Shown here in pieces: positions 48,704-63,689 of a DNA stretch of 64,000 nucleotides. Below the pieces are notes generated by a model. The model ran no database searches. It had not been told where the DNA came from and saw only the letters and a list, made by a program, of their open reading frames with translations. Source of the DNA: Drosophila pseudoobscura (Eukaryota; Arthropoda; Insecta; Diptera; Drosophilidae); NCBI RefSeq assembly GCF_009870125.1, contig NC_046679.1, forward strand, positions 23,746,001-23,810,000, given 5' to 3'. How positions within the stretch are numbered: position 1 is the stretch's first letter; each line of letters opens with the position of its first letter. The translations under genes were made by a program, and so were the position numbers.

Positions 48704-51700
48704 CGCGGCCTAAAGAAGTTTATTAGCTGAAGTTTGGGATAGCTGTAAGATGCAGGGATATTCAGATGTCCAGAGGATTGAAAGGAGAAAGGATTGAGTG
48801 AGATGAAAGTTTAACCTGCTTCCTGCTTGAGCTTTAAAATGGGTATGGCATTTCCAGATACTAGAATAATCGTTTGATATGCTTGAGCTCCCGTTTCCGT
48901 GTATTTCTTATGTAGATTAAGCAGTCGTATTATACTCGTACCAAGATGAATGTCATTGAAGTATAAAGAAATATAGAACATAGGATTGAACAATATCTGT
49001 ATACCTGGATATTCCTATCGCCAGATATTGGAAGAATTATCATCAACTATTTTTTAGAATTATCCTCATTGAGGAGAATATTATCTTTTTTTGAAGAATA
49101 TTTTCAGCTATCCTTCCTTACTGTTCCCTTATTCTGAAGCTCTTTTCTCTTTCAGTTACATTAAATTTTAACTTTTTCAAATCCCAACCATTTCAGCTTA
49201 CAGAAAACCCATATTTCTCTATTGTTCTTCTCGAGCCTAAGCCAAAATTGCGTTTTTCTTTCAGATGACCAGCAGACGAGACATCGGGGGAAATGCGATC
49301 ATGACCGCAAAGCGTTGCGCTTCATTAAAATCGGATTAAAGAGCGGCCCGAAGAAGTCCTGCCAAAGGACACCCGGAGGAAAACAGCGCTGACCAGTGTC
49401 CGAGTGTTTCCCACGCTGCAGCCAGAACTGACTGTAAATCTTCGAACGGAACGTCTTTTGGGCCTTTCGGTATGCAAAAGTACGCAAATCGCTCGAGATG
49501 GAAATGGTAATGGAAATGCGTACAAAATCGACCCAAAATCAACCCCAAAAAGGTACACATCTTCTGTGTCCAGGTAATCCAGGGGTGGAGTGGACAAGCG
49601 GAACCCTTTTTGGCGCTGGCCATAAAATTGTGTAAAATTTCATGAAAATCAAGCAGAAAATTTCATACGGACTGGACAATGTCCATAGACAGAGAAGGAG
49701 ATCTTCCAAGGGGGTTGCTGCGATCCGAACTTGTCACTGGAGAGAGAACCCATAGAAGAAGGACATACGAAAACACAAAGGTTACGGCGAGGGGGTCAAT
49801 GTCTGCTGGACACTCGAACTCGAGTTCAAACTGCTACCTGGACACGCAGCAAACGCACAGCATCCGAAAGGATCTCAGAATCATCCAGATGCAGAGATCT
49901 CTCGTATTGTTAACGCTGCCGCCTCTGACCTTTGGCTGTCTCACGCAATTAGGCAAAGTTTTTGAGGTCAAAAATATATATTCCATTTGAATATTTTGCA
50001 TTAATCTTTTTGCATACATGGGACGGGATGCCCTTCCCTTGCGTTCCCTTCGACGTGGAAGACCTCCAGCGTTTGATTTGAATATGTGCTAATGATTTGT
50101 GACATGTTTCGGTTCGGTTCAGTTCTGTTTCAATCCCCAAAGTAAAGGCTCCTCGGCCAGCTTTTATGGCGAATGTTTAATTCATGGAACCCATCCGACA
50201 GACCAGACACATAAATAAAGTTGGGCGTATTGGGCGGGGATTGGAGGGGGTCGTAGTCGCTCTTACTAAAAAATTAAAAGGGGGAGGCTCGCATGTAATT
50301 ACACACACACGCAGATACAATCCATGATACACAGATACATAGCCATACATACAGACAAATGACAGGGGCAGACACATGTGAGCAGTGGGTGACCTTTTGA
50401 CATGCGCTCTCGAAATACATTTCGAGTGGAGCACACAAACACATGGCCTCCCACACTTTTCCGCTCCCTTCCAGTCTTTCTCTACATATTTACTGATGTA
50501 TAGAATTTGTGCATTATATGGCCGAAACGAACCCTTAACTGTTTTTGGGGGCCTGCATGTCAGAGAGCATATTCCCTGGAAATCGTTTGGCTTCAATGCA
50601 ATTCCAAAATGGACAAACACAAGACACAATAATTGCGCCCACAAGTAACTGATTCGGGGAAAAAGTATATTGAAATATATTTGTAGAGATGCAAGAGGTA
50701 AAAGTCATAGCCTTTAAAGTATTTATAGACGAATCTATCTCTCCCAGAAGCCCACTACTTGGCGGAAGAGGCACATAACCCCGATGCGAAGTTGATGAAA
50801 GGTAGTTTTTTTTTTTAACATTGGAAGCACTTTGAGATTTAATATTGGTCAGTTCCACAGACCTAAAACTTAGTGTGAATACTTTTCTTTTGAAAATCGC
50901 GATGGAATAGCTCTAAAACCCTCAGTAAATTCAAATGGTAGATGCAGAAGGAAAATTTCCAAAGCATCAAAGTATTTATATCGGAATATATAGGAATCAG
51001 AACCACTAGAGCTCCCTCAAGTATACTTTTATAATCTCTAATCTTATTCATGGCTTTTTCCATTCCTAAAAACTCTTAACATGTTTGTTATCAAAACTCT
51101 TTAATCCCACACAAAGTAATATGTGAAATTACAAAATACAAAGTTAAAGCCTTGCCAAGCACCAAATGAATCACTTTTTCTTCTTCCGAATGAATCCATC
51201 AAACTGGAAGGAGTCCTCCGTCTCATCAAGCATATTGGGTTGACAAAGTTGTTAACTGCGAGGACTTTTTGTGTCTCCTGCTGTTGTGCGAGCACGAGTA
51301 TCTCATGCGACGGGATACATTTTCCATGCCATTTTCTAGCAGCAGCCACGGCCATAGCTCCAGCTCCATTTTCACAATGAATCATCGGGCTAAAAACAAC
51401 AGCACAGAAGAGCCAACTTTTTCAGTGCAACTAGAGAGGCAGAGTGGCGGGGGGACGGCCGGCGAGAGGTTGGAGGACCTCCATAGGACATAGGAGGGAG
51501 AGAGAGAGAGAGAGAGGTTGGAGGAGCAGCCGGTCGCGTGTTCGTCAGTTTAACCAGCATGACATGGCCCGGTCCATTGCGGTCCTGGTCTCTGGCATTT
51601 CAGCACTTATTCATAAAGTCCTTGCCTTGCCAGCCGCCGCCGCCTGGCCACGGAAAACAAAAGGCGCAAAAACCCCCCAAGAAGAAGAATTACTAAAAAT

Positions 51701-51842
51701 TTATCAATGTAAAAGTTTTGTTGGCGAGAGAGCAGGAAACAAGCAACAATGTAAATTATATGCCAGTTGGTTTTGCCATTTTAGAGGGGATCGGGTCCAA
51801 TGGTGGGAGAGTGGCTTTCCCTTTGTCTGGGAATAGGGGCAG
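48704..51842. other. Intergenic, nothing coding recognised
   Basis: No gene supported. A pure GA dinucleotide run (51498-51517) is a potential GAGA-factor site. A 155-codon minus-strand frame at 50177-50644 starts with TTG and has no domain. Confidence 0.5.
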
Positions 51843-51900
51843 TCCACAGATACATTTCGTTGTATGGTATATCCACAGATACATTTCGTTGTATGGTATA
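51843..51900. repeat. Perfect 29-bp tandem duplication
   Basis: The unit TCCACAGATACATTTCGTTG... (29 nt) is present twice without any mismatch, at 51843-51871 and 51872-51900, so it is a recent event. Confidence 0.95.
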
Positions 51901-54900
51901 TCTGCATATCTGCCTGTATATGTACATATGCTTTTGAGCATGAAAAAGTCCTTGGAATCTAGTATATCAAGCATTTGTGTGCATCCAGAGGCTGCCGGTT
52001 GCTGCAAGTTTTTATGTTTCAGAAACTGCTTAATGTATGGAATTTTGAGAGTGAATTCAAAATAGGAAATTGCAAACTAAAGTCACGTTTATAAATAAAT
52101 AACATACAGAATATTTCAAGTGAATAAAGTATGCAGAAATAGGTCCGAACAAAGCTTATACAATGCCAAGGGAAGCCCTGGTCTTTGTTCAATTTATTTA
52201 TGTAAAATGCAGAGTTAGAAAATTTTAAAATTTATCAAAATTATAAAATCCGAATTTGTATTGAAATATGCAGAAAACCCTATAGATCCTGAGAACACAA
52301 TTCCATCTAAAACTTTTACAGATTCGCACCCAACCCAACCCAAACTGCATCCCTTCGCCAAACCATATTCCCCTTCGGACCACCCACTTTCAATGAACTG
52401 TCCAAAGCAGCAGCATCGGCCGAACAGGGCTAAAAAAATGGCCAACATTGTGGAGAGCAGCTAGGAGGAGCAGAAGAGCAGGAGGCGGCGGCGGCGGTGA
52501 ATGGTGTAAAGGAGGTGAGGCCGTGTGGCAGAAGCTGTGGCAGTGGCAGCGAGTGCAAAAAGGCGCTCAAATGGGGTTGTCAGTATTTAACCCAAAGGGG
52601 TTGGAGGTGCCGCCCGACTGCGCGAACTCCGAGCAGTCTCTGGTCTCTGGCCGCCGCCGCCGCACACAACAATGTAACGGGTGGCACTGCTGCTGTCGGT
52701 TCTGTCGGTTCTGTTGGGGCTGCTGGTGGGAGAGAGAGGACCTGAGTAACATACGAGGCACTAACAAGAGGTGCCGAGAACCAAGAGATTAGGTTCACAG
52801 GCAACGGAGGAGCAGACGACTGCAGGATGTTGCACAGAGAGGAGCCGAGACCTCACATATATGTGTGTACATAACTCATGGAAATTGCGCGTACGGGAGC
52901 GGGACATCCATCCAATTGAATTAGACTCTGAATGGCTGCCAGAGAGAGACATCTAGAGACATCTAGCGGTGTTAATAAAAAGCAAATACAATTTTTTCTA
53001 ACCATTTTTTGTTTATTTTTATAAGAAAACAGCAAAAATTCCGATACAGTTAATGATAAGGTAGGGAAAACAGCCACGCGATAGAGGCAGGAAGAGCGAA
53101 TGAAGGCCAGAGAGGGATGCAGCTACCAAGACAGAGCGAGAGGGCAACAGAGCAGAGTAGAGGCGTTGCCAGAGTCCACTTGGAGTGAGAGTGCGACTGT
53201 ATGAGTGAGAGAGCGTGCCAAACTGAACGAAACTCTGAGACTTTTGAGTGGAATCCAATTGGAAGTGAGCATTTTTTGCGGGCAGAGAAGTCGCCACCCC
53301 AACCAGGGAGGCTCGTACCGACTCTGGGACCACGACCACCGCATATCGTTCATCATCCAATTGAACGTTTGCACTGTGCTCTGGCCTTCCTACCCTCCAG
53401 ACACCAGAGGGCGCCAGCGGTCGCTCGTTACGCCCTTTCCATGGATGGGGGATGTATCTCCGGGGATGGGGGTTGGGAGGGCTCTAAGGGTGTGAGAAGG
53501 GGGTCTGTGGATGGTGCTCTGCTCTGCTCTGTTCTGAGAGGGGGCTCGGCTGTGTAGATGGTTTTCTGAGGTTTCCGAGGAGTGCAAAGTGCTCTGGCCA
53601 CAATTTGGCCCTTTGGACTGCCACTGCAACTTTTTTGCAAACTTTTTCCGCTTGCGACGACACTTTTCCAATAGCCATTTCCATTTCTCTCGCTCTTTCG
53701 TACGCTATCACTGCATCTCTTTCTTGTGAAAAATGAAGTGTCGACACCGTTGCGTGGCTGACGGCGATTTCTACTGCACTTTTCCCTTGGCAATTTTCAC
53801 TCTTTCTTGCATTCATTGCGTGCAAATAGCTGCCCATAAAATGCTAATTTCAATTGAATGCTGAATCCGACGGGGTGCTCGTATTCTCCTTTTCCCGAAT
53901 ACGAAACCTCTTTGCAACAGTAGGCTGCAAACGATGACGTGTGGGCAGGAAATAATATCCAACAAATGGACATATCACGTTACCTCAGAGGTGTCCTCGT
54001 TAAAATAGAATTCAATTATAGTTATGATTTCATGTTTTGGCACTTCCCAAACGCGTACTTCCCCCAGACACGAAGGCAGGGCCCAAAGAAGGGGAGTCGG
54101 TGGGGCCTGATCCAATTAGCCAAGAAATATTATAATTATATTACGACAGTCAATGGGCTTCAGTCGTAAAGTTCTATTCGGGGTCACCCTCCAGGGGTAC
54201 ATTGAGCGTTAATAATACGTTTCTGCAATTGGTTCTAGTTATAGCTGGATTGAGGGCACTACTAAATTATGTTACATATAGCTTTGAACGGAGGAAAGAG
54301 CGGAATAGTTACTGACTATAAACACAATTTTATCTCTTTTTAATACCCATTTAATTGAATGTAATCCAAAGCTAAGTAAATGGAACTTGTATGCATATTC
54401 TGTATGAAAAATTAGCATTTCAAATATGTCATAAAATCAGGGGATCTTAAAGATATTCCACGGAAGCAGATGGACATTGAAAATATATACATATATGTAC
54501 ATTCTGATAATTAATTGAACAAAGATCTAAAACTACTATAGTAACCCAATAAAAATTTGTCTTGCATTAGTTATATTGCAGCACTTAATATCCGATTGAA
54601 ATATAGGATCATTAAATCGAATACGATTTATCTGCCAATGGAGGTATATGGTTGAGCAAAAAAGATCACATATCATTGCCATAAAAGTTGGAATTATTCC
54701 AACTGGGGAACACGTGCAACAGAATATATAGGGCCTGTCCAATAGAAGCTCTCTGCATTTCAAGGACATTCTAGTCGTAAACCAACCTAGCTTGCTTATA
54801 TAAACCCATCTACATCCTATCGTCCATCATCTATAATCCCACTATCTTTGTACCCGAAACTTATCTCAGTTTCCTTTCGGTTAGCAACCAATAGAAATGT

Positions 54901-56080
54901 AGCTTTAAGGCAAACATATCGGCCATTATTCCTATGCAAAACTCTTCTAAGCAGATAAGAAAATCCACATAAAGCGCCTACCAGAACTTGTGGCAAAAAG
55001 TAGAACACACTTAAAGCCAACCAACCAGAGAGGAAAGAACTTCTCGGAAGATTCAAAAGTGAATTTCGGGGAAGAGACTGCGTTTCATTTTAAAGTTAAC
55101 AAAAAGTTGGATGTATAGAAGAACAACACAGAGGAGCAGAAGATAAAGAACCTTAACGGTAAAGTACGAGTATCTAACAGATGCGTCAAACAACAACAAC
55201 ACCAGCAGACTAATAAGCAGAGAGGAAGCAGAAGCAGAAACAGAAACAGAAATACAGATACCAGATACCGAACCAGAGGCAAACGAGTTCTTTCTTGTTG
55301 GAACCCGCTGTGTGCTCTGCTGTGCTCTGAGCGTTTTGCACTCAACGAAAGACGAACGAGAGAGCCCCATACCATACCAGAGTACAACACCCGGTGGTGG
55401 TGCTGTAGTGGTAGTGGTGGTAGTGGTAGTGTGGAGAGCATTGGTATGGTATGCTGGTGGTGGTGTGGTGGCAAATCAGCCAAACGCGTTGAAGGTCTTG
55501 CCCCGCCACCAGAGAGCAGCCCGGAGCACACAGTGCGAGTGCGACCGAGAGCGGAGATTTCCACTCAACTGGCGCCGTGCCATTGCAAAGGCGAGAGTGC
55601 AACAAGAGCGGCAATAGTGCGCGGGTATCTGTATGGTGGTGTGGAATGAGAGAGATTTGTGTGATGTGTCGTTAGGTCGAAACGGTCGAGTCGAGTCGGG
55701 TCGGGTCGTGTACCTTTTGCCACAAATGTTTTGCCAGTCAGGCTAGGCTGACTGAGATTTTGCTGCTCCGCATGACGCGCATTTCCATCGAAGATACCGA
55801 AATACACTAGTGGAAAAAGTACTTGAGAGATGAATCTTTAAAGTTCAGCACTTTTCTAAATTCGTATTACTTCGTGTGTGCCACCGCGAGAGGAAAAAAT
55901 CAAAAAGAAAATCATTATAATTATAGGAAAAACCACCAAGTGTCAAATGAGTGAAGCGTGAAAAATGTTCCAAGAATATAATCACAGGAATCTGAAATAA
56001 ATTTACAAAAATATTTGTATTCGAAACGAGCTGCAGATAATATTTCCCGCCCAAAGGAAATTAAACGAAAATTCAAATAA
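51901..56080. other. 5' flank of svp, includes unplaced promoter and 5' UTR
   Basis: No coding gene seen. The transcription start of svp must lie here or further upstream, but I cannot place it. A TATATAAAC at about 54798 and an initiator match TCAGTT at 54866-54871 are weak candidates. A GGTGGTAGTGGTAGTG tract at 55393-55435 and a GTCGAGTCGAGTCGGGTCGG tract at 55684-55706 are simple repeats in the presumed leader. Confidence 0.45.
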
Positions 56081-56902
<822 letters not shown>

Positions 56903-57561
56903 TGATCATCTGCGGATGTATCTTTATCCATTGTTTGGGGGTCAATTGATTTCGACTTGTACGGTGCACGCTGCACGGAGTACGGACTATAAGGAGTATC
57001 TCTCGGTTGATGATGACCAAACAGAAATTGGCATCGTATCGCAGTTTTTCGTAATAGAAAGGTAACACAAAAGCGTGCCTGCCAGCCGCTGATTTTTGAC
57101 AGTTTTCGGTGAATTATGGCAGTTTGATGAGTCGGCAGTAAAAATCCACCAGAGACAGAGGGAGGGCCACTGCGGAAGATCTTCTCTGCAGTCCGATGGA
57201 TGTGGATGTGGATGTGGGTGTTGGTGTTGGTGTGTATGTGTATCTTCTATGGCATGCAAATCTTTTGGCGGGAGCACAGCTGGAATTTATCTTTTTCTTT
57301 GCCTGGGAAGTGGCCAAGCGAGCCAAAGTGCAGCACAAGGCCTCGAAATCCTGTAGAGGTACATTTACGAGCCAAAAGATACGTTTATGGCATGAAAGAT
57401 ACATTTGTATCTTCGGCTTAGAGTTATAATTACGCCCAAGAGTTAACTATCAGCTGAGATTATGCAGCATTAAAGATACGTTACAACCATTCCGAAATAT
57501 ATTGAGATATTTGCCCAGAAACTTGCGGATCTCTGGTCAGCCTTTACCGTTACACTTAGCC

Positions 57562-57585
57562 AGAGAGAGAGAGAGAGAGAGAGAG
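57562..57585. repeat. GA dinucleotide run in svp intron 1
   Basis: A run of about 12 AG/GA units. GAGA-factor (Trl) binds such runs in Drosophila; a role here is inference. Confidence 0.85.
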
Positions 57586-60500
57586 GAGAGCAGCTCTTGA
57601 GATACGAAATTTTATACACTCACAAGGCCCCCTAGGCGACCCGGGCACACACTGAACCGCCAGAGTCTCAACGTTCCAGCTTATCGTCAGATAAAAATTA
57701 TTATCTAAATAAAATACGGTCCATGCTTTGTCCTAAGCCAAACACAATTGTTGTGCAAACATGCAAATTGTGCGGCGGCTGCGGCGGCGGCTGCTAAATG
57801 ATGCGCCCACCTTTTTATTGTCTCTCCCAGAGATAGAGATACTTCGAGGGAACTGCATTCAAAGAGAGGGAGCGGCAGAGGGAGCAGATACTCGTACTGC
57901 GGCGGTGGCATTTAGTGCAACTTCACGTTGAACTTGTCATAATCGTATCTCTTCAAATGTTCTGGCAGCATGGCAGAAGAAATGAATGCCTCAAGAGAGA
58001 GATACAGTGGGTAGAGACATACTTTAGATACAATTCCGCTTGCCACGGATAGCGGATAGCAGATAGAGGTGCTGGTACTGGTACTGGTACTGGTACTCCT
58101 CTCCGAGTGCACCCACTGTGCATACTTCTATGTATGTATGGCGGGGTGTTTTGTGGCTTTTGTAGGCGCTGCTATTATTATTAATCACCGAGCATTTTGT
58201 ACGCATGCGCAACCCACAAGAACAAGAACAATCTGTGACCGCCTCGTTGCATTCTGAAGGTGTTTTTTACCCCGTCCACTGCACTGCACTCCACTCCACT
58301 CCACTCCGCTGCACTGTCCCTGCCCCAAGTCTCGCTGCGGTATGTAGTGCATGGGTATCTCCCGCATCTCTTGCGCTCTCTGCCTGTTGGCTCTGATGAT
58401 GTTGCCACGATAGCAATCTATTTTGTTCTATGCAATCGCCAGACAACCTCAGCTACAGCCAGAGCTTCAGCTTCACTCAAAGGCAGGCCTCTATTCGTAC
58501 GAAATGAAAATAAAACTAAAGAAAAAATATCATAATAAAGCGCATAGAAAGCGCATACGCGTCTCAGGGCTCATATCATTGCTGGGCTTCTAAGAGGTTT
58601 CTTTGGAGGTGAACTCAAACCCATAGTGCGCCCGGGTCTCGTCCTCGTCCTTCAAGGTGCAGATACATTTTGTTGCTTTTTTAGAAAAGAAAAGATATAG
58701 GTAGTACCTCCGCACCAACCCGTTTCGCGACTGTCTGTGTCCGTGCTCCGTCCATGTGCGCTCACTTGTCCGTCTGTCTCGCTGTCCATCTGTCTCGCTG
58801 TCTCGCTGTCTCGCTCTGTTGTCCGTTGTCCGTTGTTCGTTGTCCGTGTGTCTTGCTGTCCAGTTTCCAGGTTTCAGGGCACACGAGAGAGCTTGTCGGC
58901 TCAGTATGTGAAATTTATGCCAAGACACCCTCCCTCCCTCCTCACAAAGAGCTCTCCGTACTCCCAAGATTAATTGTAGCTTATGCGTGTTGTCTGTTCC
59001 TGTTCCTGTTCGCTCGCCCTGTTATGCCCAGCCCTGCCATGCCTTTCTGCCTGCTCCTTGCCAAAGCCTCTGCCCCAGCGTCTGCCTCAACTTCAACCCA
59101 TTGTGGTGGCAACTTGTTTGATTCCACACTCTCTGCCACACAGCTGTTGCAGACTCCTCTTTCTCGGGTGAAATTAGGCAGAAGATACGCCAACGTTTTG
59201 CACTCATCAGCCAGCGCTCCAAAGTGCCTTCTAACCTTTTGCCAGCTCCAAAAGTCACGGTTCGGCTCGGTTCGGTTCGGTCGGGGTCTCAAAAAAATGT
59301 GCGCTGATAAAAATGCCTTGATAATATTAATGATGAGTACATGGCTCTAATGTGCCCAAAAGAATCCGCTGCGGCCCACAGACTACGAGTACAGACTCTT
59401 ACCGACTCCTATTAATTTAGCCATTTGTCATGGCTATTAGTGGCCCAAAAGTGTAGATTTCTTCGTGGATCCTGCATCATCAATCAGTGGCAGTGGCAGC
59501 AGCAGTGGGAAAAGATCTTGGAAAATATTAAAAATACATAATTCTTGGCCAGCATTTCCCTCGAATCCATTGAATTTCAAATTGCAACAAGGAAAACTAT
59601 CTCAGCACCCATGTCAAGAGGTGGAATTAACATAATTTATCTACCGCTCATGACAATGACAAATAAATTTTGCGAATTAAAACAGCGACTCCACAAAGTA
59701 TCTTAGTATCTTGGCATGTTTGCAATTAATTAAACTAAAGCTGTAGCTCCAGCTGAAATTAACTGCAGCTCTGATATAGAAAGCATAAAGAGTTGTAAGA
59801 AATTGCCATCACAACTAATTGTTAAGCGCCAGCCGAGGCCCATTAGCTGCCACAAATAGTGTGTGTGTGTGAAGTGCATCCGCCAGATACGGATTGTCAA
59901 CTCCGGTGGCTGCCTCTGCTCCATTTGCCCCATTTTCCGCATTGAGCTGCATGCTCATTTAAATAGCTTCCCACGTTCGACGTCCATAAAAGTCAAATTT
60001 TAAGGAGTTACTTCCTTCAGTTATCCAAAAAGCTCTGAAGGTCGCAGATCGCTTGGTCATTCTGTCGTGTATCTTTGTATCTTTCGCATTCGGATGGGGC
60101 AATCGTTTCCTTGTTCTTTCCTTCCTTTTGTGCAGAATTGCATTCAACATGTGTGGCTTTTTAATTAACTTCATTATGAGTTGGGTAAATAAATTACTTG
60201 CGGAGAAGTCTTGAATTGAAAATTTCCATTTCCTCAGACCGATTTTAATCCACTTGCAACTTGAAATTTTCTAAAATTCCAAGACTAATGTATGTAGATG
60301 TAAAAAAGAATTTTGACTTCTGGGCTTATCCGTTTGGTTTGTGCATTGACTCATCCAATGACAAGAGTTTTCTATATGGTTTATCCGCAGATAAATCACT
60401 TGAGAAAACTGTCCAAATTATATCTCATTAAAGCATAATCTTTTTCCAAAGTTCTTTGTTTGAATGCAGATTTTAAAATATTTTTTTATTATTAGTAGAA

Positions 60501-62294
60501 GATACTTTCCACCTCTTGACAATCTGTTAAATGGCGCTCTGCTCTAAAATACATGTTTCCCTGTGAAAATTCATTCGACTTGAAGCATTTAACAAAAGCG
60601 AAAAACATAAATCAATTAGCTGTCCGTGATACCGACCTCCTCCTCCTCCTCGTCCTCCTTCTTTCGAAACCCTCTCTCTGTCTTTCTCTCTCTCGCCGAA
60701 TATTAAAAGATACAAAGTAAATACGAATCCAGAAAATTAACAACGCCCACTGGAGGATTGCAATTTATGACGTTCCCTGGTTTTTTTGGGAGGCAAGTAA
60801 CGCCCGCAGCCAGCGGATTTCTTATTTATTAATTAGCAAGAAATGGAAAATAAATTCGAGGCTTGTATTAAAAAATTTGCATTTAGTTTGGGGTTCAGTA
60901 CAAAAACGCAGCAAAGGAGGCTGCTCCCCGAATCGAGTCAATTTCTTGGCCATAACATTTATCAAATAAATCGCATTTTGATAAACATTTATAACTTCCG
61001 TGCGATTTGCAGTCTGGTCTCTGGGTCTTGATTTACAACTCGGTAGCAGCCCCTCATGTGTGCGCTTGTGTGTGTGTCTGTGTGGAGAGCCATGTGGCAT
61101 GGGGTAACTTATGGCCTCAATATTTATGTTGACAAATTTGTATGTTCCGCAAGGAAATAAATATTACATATGGGAGGGTTAATGCATCGCAGGAGGGTTA
61201 ACGATTATGTCATAATAATCATATTTATAGAGAGAAAACACAGAAAGAAGGAGGTTTATGGAAGAGAAGACTCCACAGAAGTGTTACTTTGCACAAGCCG
61301 AGAGATGGGAATATATACACGTATCTATAGATTAACCATTTCCCCAATTTCGCAACACTCTCAAAGATACAGAAACAAACAAGCGGAGAGGAAGAGAATC
61401 TTTCACCATCCCTTTGGGAGGGGGAGTGGGAGTGGGAATGGGAGTGGGGTATGAGGGATTACTCAACGTTGTGTCAACATTAATGAGCCCAGAGCTGAAC
61501 CCTTCATTAAAAATAAACCAACCATCCAAGCAGCCCAAAGGAAAATCACCCAAAAACAAAACTTAATTGTACAGATATTGTTAAAACAAAGAAACAGAAA
61601 CAACAAAAGCAGCAGCGTTCAGCAAAAGGCAGCAAGGAGCAGCCGCAGCAGCGGCAGACATTGTAATCATTAAAACTTGGCTTGTAGTACAAATCGTTGT
61701 ACTTAGAAGAAATGTTCAAGCCAATAAAGCAGCAGCCGACCCTAGACTAAGACTCAGACTGCGACTGAGACCGAGACTGAGACGGAGACGGAGACAGAGA
61801 CCCAGATCCAGTGGAAGGTCTCTCCCCCAGTGGAAATCCCTCTGTGGAAATGAGGCGCAAAAAATTCATCCTGACACGATGCGATTTTCAGCAAAAAGGG
61901 GCGCCCGAAAAAGACCGAAAGACTGGGAGACTGCAGTAGGGAAATCGTGAACTACCGACTTGATCCGCTTTATAATGTAACGGTTTAATTAATTATGTTA
62001 AGCTTTTGGCTCTCTAGAGATCTGTTGCTGCTGCTGCTGCTGCTGGTGCTGCTGGGGCTCTGGGGCAGAGAGTCGTCTCGGTTGTGGCTGCCACTTCATG
62101 CGCAATTTTCGTTTTCAACTAACTTGGTCTAATCGATCAGGCCCAGCGAAATGTTGGCTGCAACTTTTGCTTGGCACGTTTTTATTTTGTGTGCATCTCC
62201 GTTGTGGCTGTGTGGCACTTGCAACATTTGCTAGAACCGATCCGTGGTACGACATGCCCCGCAGAGAGAGAGACCAGAGACTGGGGACTAGGTC

Positions 62295-62319
62295 TGAGCT
62301 GAGCTGAGCTGAGCTGAGC
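62295..62319. repeat. TGAGC pentamer array
   Basis: Five perfect copies of TGAGC, in svp intron 1. Confidence 0.9.
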
Positions 62320-63669
62320 CGAGGCCTGGCCAAGACTCTTTAATGGTGCAACAAGCCAAGCAACACGGCGGTGCTGCAGCAATAAGCTCTCTTATCGCCA
62401 TGTGTCGCTCTGTGGTCCGAACACCACCGAACAGCTCTTGTATGTAGTACGTAGTACATGACCAGGGCAGACCCTGCTTCGACTCCGACACCGACTCCGA
62501 CACCGACACCGTCTCCATCTCCATATGCAGTTTGCGGCTGGGGCATAGAGCTTGCCGCATAACTTCACATAGCATCAGTTAAATCAAAGCTAAATCGCTT
62601 ATCTGGGCTCGTCGGCGTTTTCCTTTTGGTCGCTTTTGTATCTTTTTGCAACGTGTAGATCGTTGTGACATATGAAAACTCCAAGTGGCACTCTTCTGTT
62701 GTTCCAACAATTGGGGAAAGTTCTTGGAACCAAGAGGACACTTTGCCAAGAGCTTCCCAGTTTTGCCAATTGGATTTACAGTTGACCTATATCGGGTAAT
62801 AACCCGGGGCCTAGAGCCTCTACCCTGCCCAATCAATCCCAGAGGGGGGCCGCCACCTGTTCCGGCTCTTTTGTGTTCTTTTGCCGTCAGATTGCCACGA
62901 CCCGTTCATAATCAGTGCATTTTGTAGATACTTCGTACTGGTACAACAGAAGAGTGGCATGATGGTGGGGATTCGTGTCTGTCTGTCTGGCGGGGGCTCT
63001 GGCTCTGGCTCTGGCTCTGTAATTATGTTTCGGTTGTACTCCAGATATTTTGTCTAGCCGCCTCTGGACTCCCTCCAGTTCCAGCTGCAGTTGGAGGTTG
63101 GGAGTCTCCGCGGAGTCTTGCAGTCTTGCAGAGTGGCGGTGTGTGCTAATTACTTGGACTAGCTGCTTGCACCATGTAAGCTTCAACATTTAATTATTGC
63201 ACCTTAATGATGGCTCTCTCTCTCTGTCTGTCGTATGTGTTTTAGTAATTAGAAAATGAGCCAAAGTCAAGGCTCTGGCTCTGGCTCTGGCGCTGACTCT
63301 GACTTTGCATTGCAGTTCTTTGAGCCCAGCGATCATTGACCGCAAATGCTGAGAAAATTGAATTGATTGAAGCTATATGTATGCCAAAAGATATAGATAT
63401 ACTCTCACCCAAGTCAAGTCACACTCTCTCCAGCGATAGATAGAGATACAAGAGTTTGCAAAAGCCAACTAATTTAACGCTTTAAATTGATCAGCCAAGC
63501 GGCAAGCAGACCATCTCGTGTCTACATATCTAAAGATAGTATTTTTGTTGCTGCTGCTGCTGCTGCAGTTTCAGGAAGTTCAATTAATAAAACGCTTAGC
63601 TTAGCTTAGTTCTTGGAAAACCCCTCGTAACTGTATTGAACGCTTTATGGCGCGTAGCGCACGCGATAC

Positions 63670-63689
63670 GAGCACTCGTACGAGTGCTC
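63670..63689. repeat. Perfect 20-bp palindrome
   Basis: GAGCACTCGT followed by its exact reverse complement, no spacer. It sits in svp intron 1 beside further palindromic sequence (CTTAAGCTTAAG at 63789-63800). Confidence 0.9.

Noticed and set aside
50177-50644. 155-codon minus-strand open frame with a hydrophobic start
   Set aside because: Starts at TTG, is Cys/Tyr rich from ACAC/ATAC repeats on the other strand, and has no recognisable motif.
55085-55564. 159-codon minus-strand frame with Leu/Phe-rich tail
   Set aside because: The composition follows AGCAGAAGCAGAAACAG and GGTGGTAGTGG simple repeats in the svp leader; not protein-like.
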